Shown: positions 5,358-13,852, counted from the stretch's first letter. The stretch: 20,251 bases of DNA from Sedimenticola sp. (GCA_026197195.1 JAPHUG010000409.1:1-20251); one strand, 5' to 3'. Notes: a model not told the origin generated them from the letters alone. Numbers and translations: made by a program.

Positions 5358-8168
5358 ATGACAGACAGCAGGATAACCCGCGCACTGTTGATCACGATGG
5401 AACGGGTAAAGCTTTTTTATAGCGGACTGGGTTTTGCCGGGTTGGCTACAATCATGATTGCGGCTGCTGTCTTTGGTCTGAACAGTAAGGGTGCTACCCC
5501 CGTTGTTGAGATATTGTCGGCTGGCCTGGTGATTATGGGGATCGTGCAGATTCTCCTCTGGTATGCCTGGTATCTGAAAAAGCCGAATATGCTGCATGCC
5601 GTACGCTGGGAATACTATCCACTACCTATTGCGTTTGTTCTGGGGGGCTTGTGGGGCGCTATTGTGGCGTATGTATTGCCCGCCTATAACACCGATACTG
5701 GCCTGCTGATTTTACTGTCATCTGCTGCCAGTGCCCTGTTGTCTATCATGTTCCTAGCGGCCATCGACCTGATGGTGCTGCTCTATATGGCTGCTTTTCT
5801 GGCTTCGCTGTTATCTGTTATCAATCACACATCTGTATGGCCGACCAGCACGCTGGTTGTGATATTGCTTGCATACGTTATTGGGTTAAGTATCTCGGCG
5901 GCAGCCTATTCGGTTCTTTTTGGCATTATTGCTAGGCTGCGGGCGGGCAAGCAGAATGTCAGTGGAAAACTCAATCTTGCCCGTGTCGAGATGGTAGGCC
6001 TGCATACCAAACTCAGCGATGAAGATGAGAAGAGACGGGATGTAGAGCAGGAGCTCTATGTGGCAAAGGAGGCTGCCGAGACAGCCAATATGGTTAAAAG
6101 TGAATTTCTCGCCACCATGAGCCATGAGATAAGAACGCCGCTCAACGGTATTGTCCCCTTACTGGAAATACTGCGCGAATCAAAGCTGGATAGAGAGCAG
6201 CGGCAGTTTGTCAATACAGCCTTGAATTCATCCTATCACCTGATGAGTATCATCAACGATATTCTCGATTTTTCCAAGATTGAGGCAGGTAAGCTTGACC
6301 TGGAATCGATTGAGGTCAATCTACGCGATCTGGTTGAGTCTGTGGTCGCCATGATGGAGAAGAGTGCAGAGCGTCGCGGGTTGGATCTTGACTATAGAAT
6401 TGCTGCTGATGTGCCAGCGGTTGTCCAGGGTGATCCCATACGATTGCGTCAGGTGCTGACTAATCTGGTCAGTAACGCGATAAAGTTCACCTCTCAGGGG
6501 GGCGTGATGGTGGAGCTGGCCTGTCGGGGAAAAAGTCGTAAAACGGTCGAGGTGGTATTTGCAGTTAAAGACACAGGCGACGGGATAAGCGAAGAGATCC
6601 AGGCCAGGCTTTTCAGGTCTTTTAATCAGGCGGATGCGTCAACGACACGTAAACATGGTGGTACGGGGCTGGGACTGGTCATCTCCCGTCGCCTGGTTGA
6701 ATTGATGAATGGCAAGATTGGTGTCAGGTCTGAACAGGGTAAAGGGTCTGTGTTCTGGTTTGTAGTGCCTATGCGGAAATCAATACGCGACATTCCTCCT
6801 GATCGACAGACACTGGAGGGACTGCGCGTGATGATTGTGGCGGGTTATGATCGTCAAATTCAAAAGATCGAGCAGTACCTGAGTGATTGGGGCATTCTTT
6901 ACCAAAGAATGGATCAGCCTGCGGATGCGCTGGAAAACCTCCGCTCTACCGCCATGCTGGGAGAAAGTTGGGCCTATGAGTTGATTATCCTGGATGCGAA
7001 ATCACTGGGGGGGCGACTCAACGCTTTTCTGCATGAGGTGAACACCACGCCGGCGCTGGGCGGTTTGAAGCGGCTTCTGGTCGGAGATTCAATCCACGCA
7101 GCGACGCGAATGGGGGTGGACGGTGCGCTTTCCCGACAGATAAAGCCGGGTGAATTGCAGCGTATCCTTGAGCGTATGATGGATGTGCAGAATAGTGCCC
7201 GAAATAAACATCCCCAGCCCGCGAATGAGATATCCAACCAGTTTCTATTCTCAGATAGCCAGGCGGACGCTTGGTATGAAACCATCCCGCCGAATAAGAT
7301 ATCAGCCCCCGCCGAGCTTGCTGAGAGTGAGATTCAATTGATGGGGCATGTCCTCATTGTTGAAGACAATCTGGTTAATCTGAATGTGGCAAAAAAGATG
7401 CTTCTCCGCCTGGGGCTTCAGTGTGATGTGGCACAAGATGGTCTGGATGCGCTACGTGCTATTGATAACCATCAGTACGATCTGGTGTTGATGGACTGCC
7501 AGATGCCAAGAATGGATGGTTATGAAGCGACCCGGGCTATCCGTCTTCGTGAAGCCACCAAAGGTTTATCCCGGTTGCCCGTGATTGCGATGACAGCCAA
7601 TGCCATGGATGGTGATCGAGAAAAGTGCCTGGATGCCGGAATGGATGAGTATCTTCCAAAGCCGATAATGCCTGCGACCTTGCGTCTGATGTTATCTCAA
7701 TGGCTACCGCAAAACCTTCCCGAAGCGCTTGAGCCAGAAGGTGAACTTAGTAGGTTGAAGCGCAATGCCTCCTCTGACCGCGTTGCGGCAGTGCAGTCAA
7801 TATCGGATAACACGGGGCAGTCAGCCGTTATTGATACCTCAATTATCGAAGAGCTCTATGAGATCATGGAAGAGGACGTTGTCAGTCTGTTGCTTAGCTT
7901 TCTTGATGCAGCGCCTGCGTTGATTCGAGAGGTAGAGGCGGGCATTCTTGATGGTGATGCTCAGCAGATCATTATGCCGGCGCACTCGCTGAAATCGAGT
8001 AGTGCCAATGTGGGTGCTAAACAGCTATCGGAAACTGCCAGGCAGATTGAGATGGCCGCCCGGCAACAGGATCTATCCTGTATCACTATACTGTTTGAAA
8101 GATTGCGTGAACATTTTGATGACGCCAGTAAGGAACTACGGAAACTATGCGAGCATGGATATACCTGA
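5358..8168 (+). CDS. membrane-bound hybrid histidine kinase (HisKA-HATPase-REC-REC-Hpt)
   Basis: A 936-residue tripartite sensor kinase. The N-terminus holds about six hydrophobic segments (20-42, 50-72, 88-108, 115-133, 134-157, 165-192) with little periplasmic sequence, so the membrane region itself is the likely sensor. A short coiled coil (205-245) leads to HisKA with His256 in SHEIRTPLNG. The HATPase has Asn373 (N box), DTGDG at 405-409 and GGTGLGL at 434-440. A first receiver (490-608) lacks the acidic pair and is probably inactive, though Asp546 remains. The second receiver (663-780) is intact: E669/D670, Asp713, Thr746, Lys768. An Hpt domain (about 820-930) carries His876 in AHSLKSSSANVGA. 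The expected relay is His256 to Asp713 to His876, and then to an external receiver. The divergent gene encodes a protein with one intact receiver and is the natural candidate. The signal is unknown. Confidence 0.95.
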   Translation: MTDSRITRALLITMERVKLFYSGLGFAGLATIMIAAAVFGLNSKGATPVVEILSAGLVIMGIVQILLWYAWYLKKPNMLHAVRWEYYPLPIAFVLGGLWGAIVAYVLPAYNTDTGLLILLSSAASALLSIMFLAAIDLMVLLYMAAFLASLLSVINHTSVWPTSTLVVILLAYVIGLSISAAAYSVLFGIIARLRAGKQNVSGKLNLARVEMVGLHTKLSDEDEKRRDVEQELYVAKEAAETANMVKSEFLATMSHEIRTPLNGIVPLLEILRESKLDREQRQFVNTALNSSYHLMSIINDILDFSKIEAGKLDLESIEVNLRDLVESVVAMMEKSAERRGLDLDYRIAADVPAVVQGDPIRLRQVLTNLVSNAIKFTSQGGVMVELACRGKSRKTVEVVFAVKDTGDGISEEIQARLFRSFNQADASTTRKHGGTGLGLVISRRLVELMNGKIGVRSEQGKGSVFWFVVPMRKSIRDIPPDRQTLEGLRVMIVAGYDRQIQKIEQYLSDWGILYQRMDQPADALENLRSTAMLGESWAYELIILDAKSLGGRLNAFLHEVNTTPALGGLKRLLVGDSIHAATRMGVDGALSRQIKPGELQRILERMMDVQNSARNKHPQPANEISNQFLFSDSQADAWYETIPPNKISAPAELAESEIQLMGHVLIVEDNLVNLNVAKKMLLRLGLQCDVAQDGLDALRAIDNHQYDLVLMDCQMPRMDGYEATRAIRLREATKGLSRLPVIAMTANAMDGDREKCLDAGMDEYLPKPIMPATLRLMLSQWLPQNLPEALEPEGELSRLKRNASSDRVAAVQSISDNTGQSAVIDTSIIEELYEIMEEDVVSLLLSFLDAAPALIREVEAGILDGDAQQIIMPAHSLKSSSANVGAKQLSETARQIEMAARQQDLSCITILFERLREHFDDASKELRKLCEHGYT

Positions 8169-8191
8169 ATGAGTACTAGAGTGGGGGGCGT

Positions 8192-9484
8192 GTGGTAGCG
8201 AAGCCGCTGGCAGTATGGCGTGACAGCCGGATACTCTCCTGGGGATTTTATGACTGGGCCAATTCGGCTTTTGCAACAACAGTCATGGCCGGCTTTTTTC
8301 CCCTCTTTTTCAAACAGTACTGGGCAGCCGATCTGTCCGCGAATGAAAGCACATTCATGCTAGGGAGCCTCAATGCAGTCGCCAGTCTGGTGGTTGTCAT
8401 TCTTGCCCCGCTTCTTGGTGCTATTGCTGACAAGGGGAGTTCACGAAAACGTTTTTTGCTCTATTTCGCCGGCATGGGCGTTGTAATGACGGGCTCTCTT
8501 TCTCTGGTTGCAGCGGGTAGCTGGGGGCTTGCGTTAGCGCTCTATGTGTTTGCCGTCATAGGATTCTCCAGTGGTAATATCTTTTATGATGCCCTGTTGG
8601 TAGAAGTGGCTGATGAGCCGTGTGTAGATCAAGTTTCTGCCTTCGGGTTTGCCTTGGGTTATCTGGGGGGAGGCTTACTATTTTCGGTTAATGTGTTGAT
8701 GACACTGAACCCTGACTGGTTTGGCTTACCCGATGCAGCCAGTGCTATTAAGACCTCATTTTTGATGGTGGCGATATGGTGGGCGTTGTTCAGCATACCT
8801 GTTCTGCTGTTTGTGCATGAACCGGATAAACAAACATCGAGTAGCCTGCGTGAAAATGTTAGGGCCGGTGTGGGTCAGCTTCGGAATACCCTTTCTAGAT
8901 TGAAGCAGTTGCGTCAGGCGTGGATTTTTCTACTGGCCTATTGGCTCTATATTGATGGCGTGGACACCATCGTGCGCATGGCCGTTGACTATGGCTTGGC
9001 CCTTGGGTTTGACGCCAATGGTTTGATTCTCGCACTCCTGATTACCCAGTTTGTCGGGTTCCCTGCGGCAATTGCTTTTGGTCGTCTGGCTCAACAATGG
9101 GGGGCAAGAAACTCGCTTTACCTCTGCATCGGTGTCTATCTGGTCATTATATTGTGGGCCTATCAGATGAATGAGGTATGGGAGTTTTACCTGCTGGCTA
9201 CAGCCATTGGGTTGGTTCAGGGTGGGATTCAGGCGCTTAGCCGCTCCTACTACATTCGCCTGATTCCTAAAGATAAACCCGCTGAATTTTTTGGTTTCTA
9301 CAACATGCTGGGTAAGTTTGCTGCTGTCTTTGGGCCGCTGCTCATGGGTGGGGTGAGTCTTGCAACAGGCAGTCCACGGCTCTCAATTCTTTCGGTGGCG
9401 CTATTGTTCATAGCAGGCGCCTTACTGCTGAAGTGTGTCGATGAAGAGGCGGGGAAGATGGATGCCCTAAGGTTTGAGGGGTAG
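8192..9484 (+). CDS. UMF1/Atg22-like major facilitator transporter
   Basis: A 430-residue inner-membrane protein with about 12 hydrophobic segments. The N-terminal WGFYDWANSAFATTVMAGFF is the hallmark of the UMF1 family (bacterial relatives of the yeast vacuolar effluxer Atg22). The MFS loop motif appears as GAIADKGSSRKR after the second helix, and a central cytoplasmic loop (about 205-245) separates the two halves. The only suitable start is the GTG at 8192, preceded by a G-rich stretch (8182-8187). The gene begins 23 bp after the kinase stop and ends 3 bp before the next start, so it is probably co-transcribed with both. Family members are thought to export small solutes such as amino acids, but the bacterial substrates are poorly known and none is claimed here. 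Confidence 0.92.
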   Translation: MVAKPLAVWRDSRILSWGFYDWANSAFATTVMAGFFPLFFKQYWAADLSANESTFMLGSLNAVASLVVVILAPLLGAIADKGSSRKRFLLYFAGMGVVMTGSLSLVAAGSWGLALALYVFAVIGFSSGNIFYDALLVEVADEPCVDQVSAFGFALGYLGGGLLFSVNVLMTLNPDWFGLPDAASAIKTSFLMVAIWWALFSIPVLLFVHEPDKQTSSSLRENVRAGVGQLRNTLSRLKQLRQAWIFLLAYWLYIDGVDTIVRMAVDYGLALGFDANGLILALLITQFVGFPAAIAFGRLAQQWGARNSLYLCIGVYLVIILWAYQMNEVWEFYLLATAIGLVQGGIQALSRSYYIRLIPKDKPAEFFGFYNMLGKFAAVFGPLLMGGVSLATGSPRLSILSVALLFIAGALLLKCVDEEAGKMDALRFEG

Positions 9485-9487
9485 TTG

Positions 9488-10174
9488 ATGCAGTTTGTAT
9501 TGTTACTGGTTGTTTTGGTGTTGCTTATCCTGGGGCCTCAATGGTGGGTCCGATCTGTGCTAACACGCTACAGTAAAGACGATCAGAATTTTCCGGGAAC
9601 GGGCGGGGAGTTGGCGAGGCACCTGCTTAAGCGCCTTTCGTTGGAGCACATCAAGGTGGAGTCTGCGCCAGAGGGGCAGGGTGATCATTATGACCCTGTC
9701 AGTCGTTGTGTCAGGCTGTCGCCGCAAAACATGGCCGGGCGTTCCCTTACGGCAATCGTGACAGCGACTCATGAAGTGGGTCATGCCATTCAGGATGCGA
9801 CCGGTTATACCCCTTTTCGTTGGCGCGTTCGTCTGGTCAGGGTAGCCCAGGTAGCAGAGCGGTTGGGTTCATTTCTCTTGTTTGCTGTACCGGTCCTTAC
9901 CTTGATTACCCGTGCGCCAGGGGCCGGTGTGATCATGTTCTTGGCGGCGGTTTGCACGCTTGGTCTGGGCTTGTTGGTACAGTTGATGACGCTGCCTGTG
10001 GAGTGGGATGCCAGTTTTGGTCGGGCCATGCCGTTATTGGAGAAAGGCTACCTTGAGTCAGACCAGTTGCCTGCGGCTAGGCGCATACTTCGTGCCTGTG
10101 CCCTAACTTATCTGGCCTCGTCACTTGCCAGTCTGCTTAATTTTTGGCGCTGGATGCGGCTGCTAAAACACTAG
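9488..10174 (+). CDS. YugP-like (DUF2265) zinc-dependent membrane peptidase
   Basis: A 228-residue protein of normal length for the YugP family of predicted neutral zinc metallopeptidases. An N-terminal membrane helix (2-17) is followed by a soluble part with THEVGHAIQDATGY, whose HEVGH (95-99) is the HExxH zinc and catalytic motif. Two further hydrophobic segments lie at about 127-142 and 146-168. LPVEWDAS at 169-176, with Glu172 as the likely third zinc ligand, follows the second. The last helix is at about 203-220. The active site probably faces the cytoplasm or the membrane. ATG 9488 is chosen over TTG 9485 because GAGGGG at 9476-9481 lies 6 bases upstream. Its physiological substrate is not established. 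It is the last gene before the flagellar control region. Confidence 0.92.
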   Translation: MQFVLLLVVLVLLILGPQWWVRSVLTRYSKDDQNFPGTGGELARHLLKRLSLEHIKVESAPEGQGDHYDPVSRCVRLSPQNMAGRSLTAIVTATHEVGHAIQDATGYTPFRWRVRLVRVAQVAERLGSFLLFAVPVLTLITRAPGAGVIMFLAAVCTLGLGLLVQLMTLPVEWDASFGRAMPLLEKGYLESDQLPAARRILRACALTYLASSLASLLNFWRWMRLLKH

Positions 10175-10273
10175 GCATCAGATGAGTGAGGGTAAGTGAT
10201 TTCAGTGTATTAAGTCGCTTTTTGAGAGAATGAATCAGATGCCATTTTTTTGCCCTTTGGCTTTTTATGCTCC

Positions 10274-10287
10274 GTCAAAGAATTGGC
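10274..10287 (+). promoter_or_regulatory. FleQ-like enhancer box upstream of fliL
   Basis: GTCAAAGAATTGGC agrees with the Pseudomonas FleQ consensus (GTCaNTAAAtTGAC) at 10 of 13 informative positions. It lies about 63 bp upstream of the sigma-54 -24 element, a workable enhancer position. Whether this organism has FleQ cannot be seen in the window. Confidence 0.45.
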
Positions 10288-10349
10288 AATATGGACATCA
10301 ATATTAATAACTATATGAAAAATAATGAGAATAATATTTTAAATTTGGA

Positions 10350-10365
10350 TGGTATGCCTATTGCA
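10350..10365 (+). promoter_or_regulatory. sigma-54 (RpoN) promoter of the fliL operon
   Basis: TGGTATG, four bases, TTGCA: GG (-24, 10351-10352) and GC (-12, 10363-10364) are separated by exactly 10 bases, and the flanks agree well with TGGCACG-N4-TTGCA. Transcription would begin near 10376, about 24 bases before fliL. In Pseudomonas and Vibrio the fliL operon is likewise driven by sigma-54 with a FleQ/FlrC-type activator. A GTATGC-5-GCATAC dyad (10352-10368) overlaps it. The whole stretch 10285-10350 is strongly AT-rich. Confidence 0.75.
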
Positions 10366-10399
10366 TACGATTGGTTTAATCATGTGAGAGGAATGGCTC

Positions 10400-10912
10400 A
10401 TGGCAAAAAAAGAAGACGAAGATCTTGATCTGGGTGCCGAAAACGGCGGCGGATCAAAAAAGAAACTAATCATCATCATCGCAGGCGTGGTGTTGTTGCT
10501 GATGGTGGGGGGAGGTGCAGCCTTCTTTTTATTAGGTGGGGACGAAGAGGGCGCCGAGGGTGCCGATACAGAAGAAGTTGTTGAAGAGGTGTTGCCAGCC
10601 ATCTATCACCCGCTTGATCCCGTCTTTGTGGTTAATCTTCCGCCCGGCGGTAAGGCGCGTATGCTCCAGTTGGGGGTGCAGGTAATGGCGCGTGATCCTG
10701 CTGTGGTTGAGTTTATCAAGGGTAATGACCCGATGCTCAGACACAACCTCTTGTCTCTGTTTGGCAGTCAACAGGATGCAGCCCTTCGTGACAGTAAAGG
10801 CAAGGAGAAACTTCAGTCTGAGGTGTTGGCAACAATCAACAAGATCATTACGGAACAGAAGGGGCCTGGCGAGATTGAGGCCGTCTTCTTTACCTCTTTT
10901 GTGATGCAATAA
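10400..10912 (+). CDS. fliL: flagellar basal-body-associated protein FliL
   Basis: A 170-residue single-pass inner-membrane protein. A charged cytoplasmic tail (KKEDEDLDLG) leads to a transmembrane helix at about 23-46 (LIIIIAGVVLLLMVGGGAAFFLL). An acidic linker then joins it to the periplasmic FliL domain, from YHPLDPVFVVNLPPGGKARMLQLGVQVMARD to the terminal EIEAVFFTSFVMQ, all standard for the family. FliL rings surround the stator units and support torque under load. AGAGGA at 10387-10392 supports the ATG at 10400. It is the first gene behind the sigma-54 promoter, and 3 bp separate it from fliM. Here fliL opens the operon and is not preceded by fliK, unlike in many enterobacterial clusters. 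Confidence 0.97.
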   Translation: MAKKEDEDLDLGAENGGGSKKKLIIIIAGVVLLLMVGGGAAFFLLGGDEEGAEGADTEEVVEEVLPAIYHPLDPVFVVNLPPGGKARMLQLGVQVMARDPAVVEFIKGNDPMLRHNLLSLFGSQQDAALRDSKGKEKLQSEVLATINKIITEQKGPGEIEAVFFTSFVMQ

Positions 10913-10915
10913 GTC

Positions 10916-11926
10916 ATGTCAGCCAGCGACCTGCTTTCACAAGACGAAATTGATGCGCTGTTGCATGGCGTCGATGATGGCGATATCGATACAGAGTCGG
11001 AAGAGCTGGTCGATGGTGAAGCGCGATCATATGATTTTGCCAGTCAGGATCGTATTGTCCGCGGACGTTTGCCGACGCTGGAGATGGTGAATGAGCGCTT
11101 TGCGCGTTACTTCCGTACCAGTCTTTTCAACATGCTGCGCCGGTCGGCCGATATCTCGGTCTCAGGTGTGCAGATGCTCAAGTTCTCGGAATTTGTACAT
11201 AGTCTGTTTGTCCCAACCAGTTTGAATCTAGTCAGAGTGCCACCGCTGAAAGGAAAAGGACTCTGCGTCCTGGACCCAAAGCTGGTGTTCAGTGTGGTGG
11301 ATAATTTCTTTGGTGGCAGCGGTCGGTTCCATACCAAGATTGAGGGGCGTGATTTCACGCCAACAGAGCTTAGGGTGGTTCAGATGTTACTGAATCTCGC
11401 CTTTGCTGATCTGCATGAGGCCTGGAAGCCGGTTCTCTCGCTCACATTTGAGTGCGTTGGCTCAGAGGTTAATCCTCAGTTTGCCAATATCGTCAGTCCA
11501 TCAGAAGTCGTTGTGGTGACCTCATTCCATATCGACCTTGAAGCGGGCGGTGGTGATATGCACATCTGTCTACCCTATTCCATGATTGAGCCGATTCGTG
11601 ACTTGCTTGATGCCGGTGTTCAGTCTGACCGCGGTGATAAAGATGAGCGTTGGGTGATCGCACTGAAAGATGAAATTATGAGTGTGAAGGTCGAACTATC
11701 AAGCGTTCTCTGTGAGACGGCTATCAGCATGAAAGAGTTATCCAAGCTGAAAAAAGGGGATGTTATTCCAGTAGATATTCCACAGATTGTCGAAGTGTCG
11801 GCTGCTGATGTCCCGGTTTTTTCAGGTCGCATAGGGGTATCCGATGGCAATTATGCGATCAAGATTGAGAAATGGATAGAGCCACCGAAGCATATAGGTT
11901 TGCAGGACCTGCTGAATGGATCCTGA
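10916..11926 (+). CDS. fliM: flagellar motor switch protein FliM
   Basis: A 336-residue cytoplasmic C-ring protein of normal length. The N-terminal LLSQDEIDALLHG (6-18) is the CheY-P docking motif. The middle CheC-like domain (about 50-230) includes YDFASQDRIVRGRLPTLEMVNERFAR and the GGxGR-type FFGGSGRF segment. The C-terminal SpoA domain that binds FliN begins near 255 (VELSSVLCETAISMKELSKLKKGDVIPVDIP). The intact docking motif implies that motor reversal or speed is controlled by chemotaxis. It follows fliL by 3 bp and precedes fliN by 29 bp. Confidence 0.98.
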   Translation: MSASDLLSQDEIDALLHGVDDGDIDTESEELVDGEARSYDFASQDRIVRGRLPTLEMVNERFARYFRTSLFNMLRRSADISVSGVQMLKFSEFVHSLFVPTSLNLVRVPPLKGKGLCVLDPKLVFSVVDNFFGGSGRFHTKIEGRDFTPTELRVVQMLLNLAFADLHEAWKPVLSLTFECVGSEVNPQFANIVSPSEVVVVTSFHIDLEAGGGDMHICLPYSMIEPIRDLLDAGVQSDRGDKDERWVIALKDEIMSVKVELSSVLCETAISMKELSKLKKGDVIPVDIPQIVEVSAADVPVFSGRIGVSDGNYAIKIEKWIEPPKHIGLQDLLNGS

Positions 11927-11955
11927 TTGATGGGTAATTGAGTTAGGGCAAAATC

Positions 11956-12387
11956 ATGAGTGATACAGATAAAGACGCAAACGAAGCATTGGCCGATGAG
12001 TGGGCGGCGGCAATGGAAGAGCAGGATGTGGTGGATGATGACATCATTCCGGCATCAACCATTGGTGCAGAGTCGGCTCAGTTTCAAGAGCTGACATCAG
12101 ACTCCAATAAAGGCGGGTCTGGTGAGGTACAGCTGGATGCCATTCTGGATGTGCCGGTGACGATCTCCATGGAGATCGGGCGAACACAGATCACCATTCG
12201 AAACCTGTTGCAGCTAAACCAGGGTTCCGTGGTGGAACTGGATCGTCTGGCCGGTGAGCCAATGGATGTATTGGTGAATGGTACCTTGATAGCAAAGGGC
12301 GAAGTGGTGGTCGTAAATGAGAAGTTCGGAATTCGCCTGACCGATATCATCAGCCCGGCTGACAGAGTCAAGAGACTCGGAAAATGA
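11956..12387 (+). CDS. fliN: flagellar motor switch protein FliN
   Basis: A 143-residue C-ring component. An acidic N-terminal extension (1-60: DEWAAAMEEQDVVDDD and so on) precedes the SpoA domain at about 63-140, with LDVPVTISMEIGRTQITIRNLLQL, SVVELDRLAGEPMDVLVNGTLIAKGEVVVVNEKFGIRLTDI. The extension resembles that of Pseudomonas and Vibrio FliN and is longer than in some other groups. FliN forms the lower ring of the switch and helps to bind the export ATPase-regulator FliH. TAGGG at 11944-11948 lies 7 bases before the ATG. The TGA overlaps the fliO ATG by 4 bases. Confidence 0.97.
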   Translation: MSDTDKDANEALADEWAAAMEEQDVVDDDIIPASTIGAESAQFQELTSDSNKGGSGEVQLDAILDVPVTISMEIGRTQITIRNLLQLNQGSVVELDRLAGEPMDVLVNGTLIAKGEVVVVNEKFGIRLTDIISPADRVKRLGK

Positions 12388-12809
12388 GAGCGATTGGCAT
12401 CCTATCGGGTCTGGTTTTGTTCGCCTCGTCAGGTGGTAGCCTGGCTGAGGCGGAAAAACCGGCCGCACCCATGCTGGGTGCTTCGCCTTTGGGTGGTGGG
12501 GTGTTGTTGGAAACAGCCGGTGGACTGCTACTGATCCTGGGTTTGATTTTTGCACTTGGCTGGGGGGTACGCCGTTTTGGCCGGTTACCCATGGCTACAA
12601 AGGCCGACCTGAGTGTGCTTGGTGGTGTCTCTCTGGGGCCGCGTGAAAGAGCGGTTTTACTAAAGGTGGGTGATACCAAGCTCCTGGTGGGTGTCGCTCC
12701 GGGCCGGGTTCAGACACTGCATGTGCTGGAAAGGGGTACATCGGAACTGCCACCCGAGGCGCCGTTTGCAGGTCAACTTGAATCAGAAATGGCTGAGAAG
12801 AAACCATGA
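12384..12809 (+). CDS. fliO: flagellar biosynthesis protein FliO
   Basis: A 141-residue membrane protein. The start ([23 protein letters not shown]) looks like a cleavable signal peptide or a first helix; a transmembrane helix at about 38-61 ([26 protein letters not shown]) follows. The cytoplasmic FliO domain contains [40 protein letters not shown], the usual family signature. FliO is a chaperone-like scaffold that stabilises FliP during assembly of the export gate. It overlaps fliN and fliP by 4 bases each (ATGA), so translation is coupled. Confidence 0.95.
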   Translation: MRAIGILSGLVLFASSGGSLAEAEKPAAPMLGASPLGGGVLLETAGGLLLILGLIFALGWGVRRFGRLPMATKADLSVLGGVSLGPRERAVLLKVGDTKLLVGVAPGRVQTLHVLERGTSELPPEAPFAGQLESEMAEKKP

Positions 12810-13555
12810 AAGCGCGGCACCTATTCACAGTTCTGGTTCTGATCTGTCTGCTGTTACCGGGTATCAGTAGTGCTGCACCGGGACTTAATGCTCTAACTAC
12901 CACGCCGAATGCTGACGGCAGCCAAACCTATAGCCTGAGCATACAGATACTCTTTTTAATGACAGCGTTGACCCTGTTGCCGGGCGCATTGCTGATGATG
13001 ACCTCGTTTGCCCGTATCGTCATCGTGTTGGCCATTTTGCGGCAGGCGTTAGGTACGCAAAACACACCCTCTAACCAGATCATGGTTGGTCTGGCGCTGT
13101 TTCTCACCCTGTTTATCATGATGCCGGTCTTTCAGCAGGTTTACGACCAGGGTGTGCGGCCCTACATGGAAGAGCAGATAAGTGCGACTCAGGCATTGGA
13201 TCAGGCGGCTATTCCCATGCGTGAATTCATGTTGGGACAGACCCGGGAGAGTGACCTGGAGTTGTTTGCCAGTGTCGGTAAGTTTGAAGCCTTCGATTCA
13301 CCTGAAAGTGTTCCCTTTACAGTGTTGCTGCCCGCGTTTGCAACATCAGAGCTGAAGACTGGCTTCCAGATCGGCTTTCTCATCTTTATCCCGTTTCTTG
13401 TAATTGATCTGGTGGTCGCCAGCGTGTTGATGTCAATGGGTATGATGATGCTCTCTCCATTGATTATCTCCCTGCCATTTAAAATCATGCTGTTTGTATT
13501 AATCGATGGATGGGCACTCCTGTTTGGGACCTTGGCATCCAGTTTTCAGGTTTAG
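12806..13555 (+). CDS. fliP: flagellar type III export gate protein FliP
   Basis: A 249-residue protein of normal size, with a cleavable signal peptide (about 1-23, [12 protein letters not shown]). Family blocks are visible: [60 protein letters not shown], then the periplasmic segment, then [32 protein letters not shown] and [25 protein letters not shown]. Five FliP copies with FliQ and FliR form the export gate in the basal body. The ATG overlaps the fliO stop. Confidence 0.98.
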   Translation: MKARHLFTVLVLICLLLPGISSAAPGLNALTTTPNADGSQTYSLSIQILFLMTALTLLPGALLMMTSFARIVIVLAILRQALGTQNTPSNQIMVGLALFLTLFIMMPVFQQVYDQGVRPYMEEQISATQALDQAAIPMREFMLGQTRESDLELFASVGKFEAFDSPESVPFTVLLPAFATSELKTGFQIGFLIFIPFLVIDLVVASVLMSMGMMMLSPLIISLPFKIMLFVLIDGWALLFGTLASSFQV

Positions 13556-13567
13556 GGAGGTCATGCC

Positions 13568-13837
13568 ATGACGCCTGATAGCGTACTGGATATTGGGCAG
13601 CGGGCTTTGGAAGTAACGGTGGCGTTGGGTGCGGTTCTTCTGATTCCAGCCCTGATTGTGGGTCTCGTGGTTGCGATGTTTCAAGCGGCCACCCAGATCA
13701 ATGAGATGACCCTGACCTTTATCCCCAAATTAATCATTGTGGTGGTGGTTTTGATGATGACGGGACCCTGGATGCTTCAGGTCATTATGAATTTCACCTT
13801 GAACCTGTACGAAAGTGTGCCGGATATCATCGGCTAG
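13568..13837 (+). CDS. fliQ: flagellar type III export gate protein FliQ
   Basis: An 89-residue protein with two membrane helices (about 17-38 and 50-72), exactly the family length. Family motifs are VLDIGQRALEVTVALGAVLLIPALIVGLVVAMFQAATQINEMTLTFIPKL. It packs against FliP and FliR as a lock of the export gate. AGGGAGG at 13554-13560 lies 7 bases before the ATG at 13568 and rules out the out-of-frame ATG at 13563. Confidence 0.98.
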   Translation: MTPDSVLDIGQRALEVTVALGAVLLIPALIVGLVVAMFQAATQINEMTLTFIPKLIIVVVVLMMTGPWMLQVIMNFTLNLYESVPDIIG

Positions 13838-13852
13838 CGGGGTGTTGAAGCA

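Noticed and set aside
10241..10266. Possible terminator after the YugP-like gene (GCC-CTTT-GGC or GCCA-TGGC followed by five T)
   Set aside because: The stem is only 3-4 bp, too weak to call an intrinsic terminator, although the T run is real.
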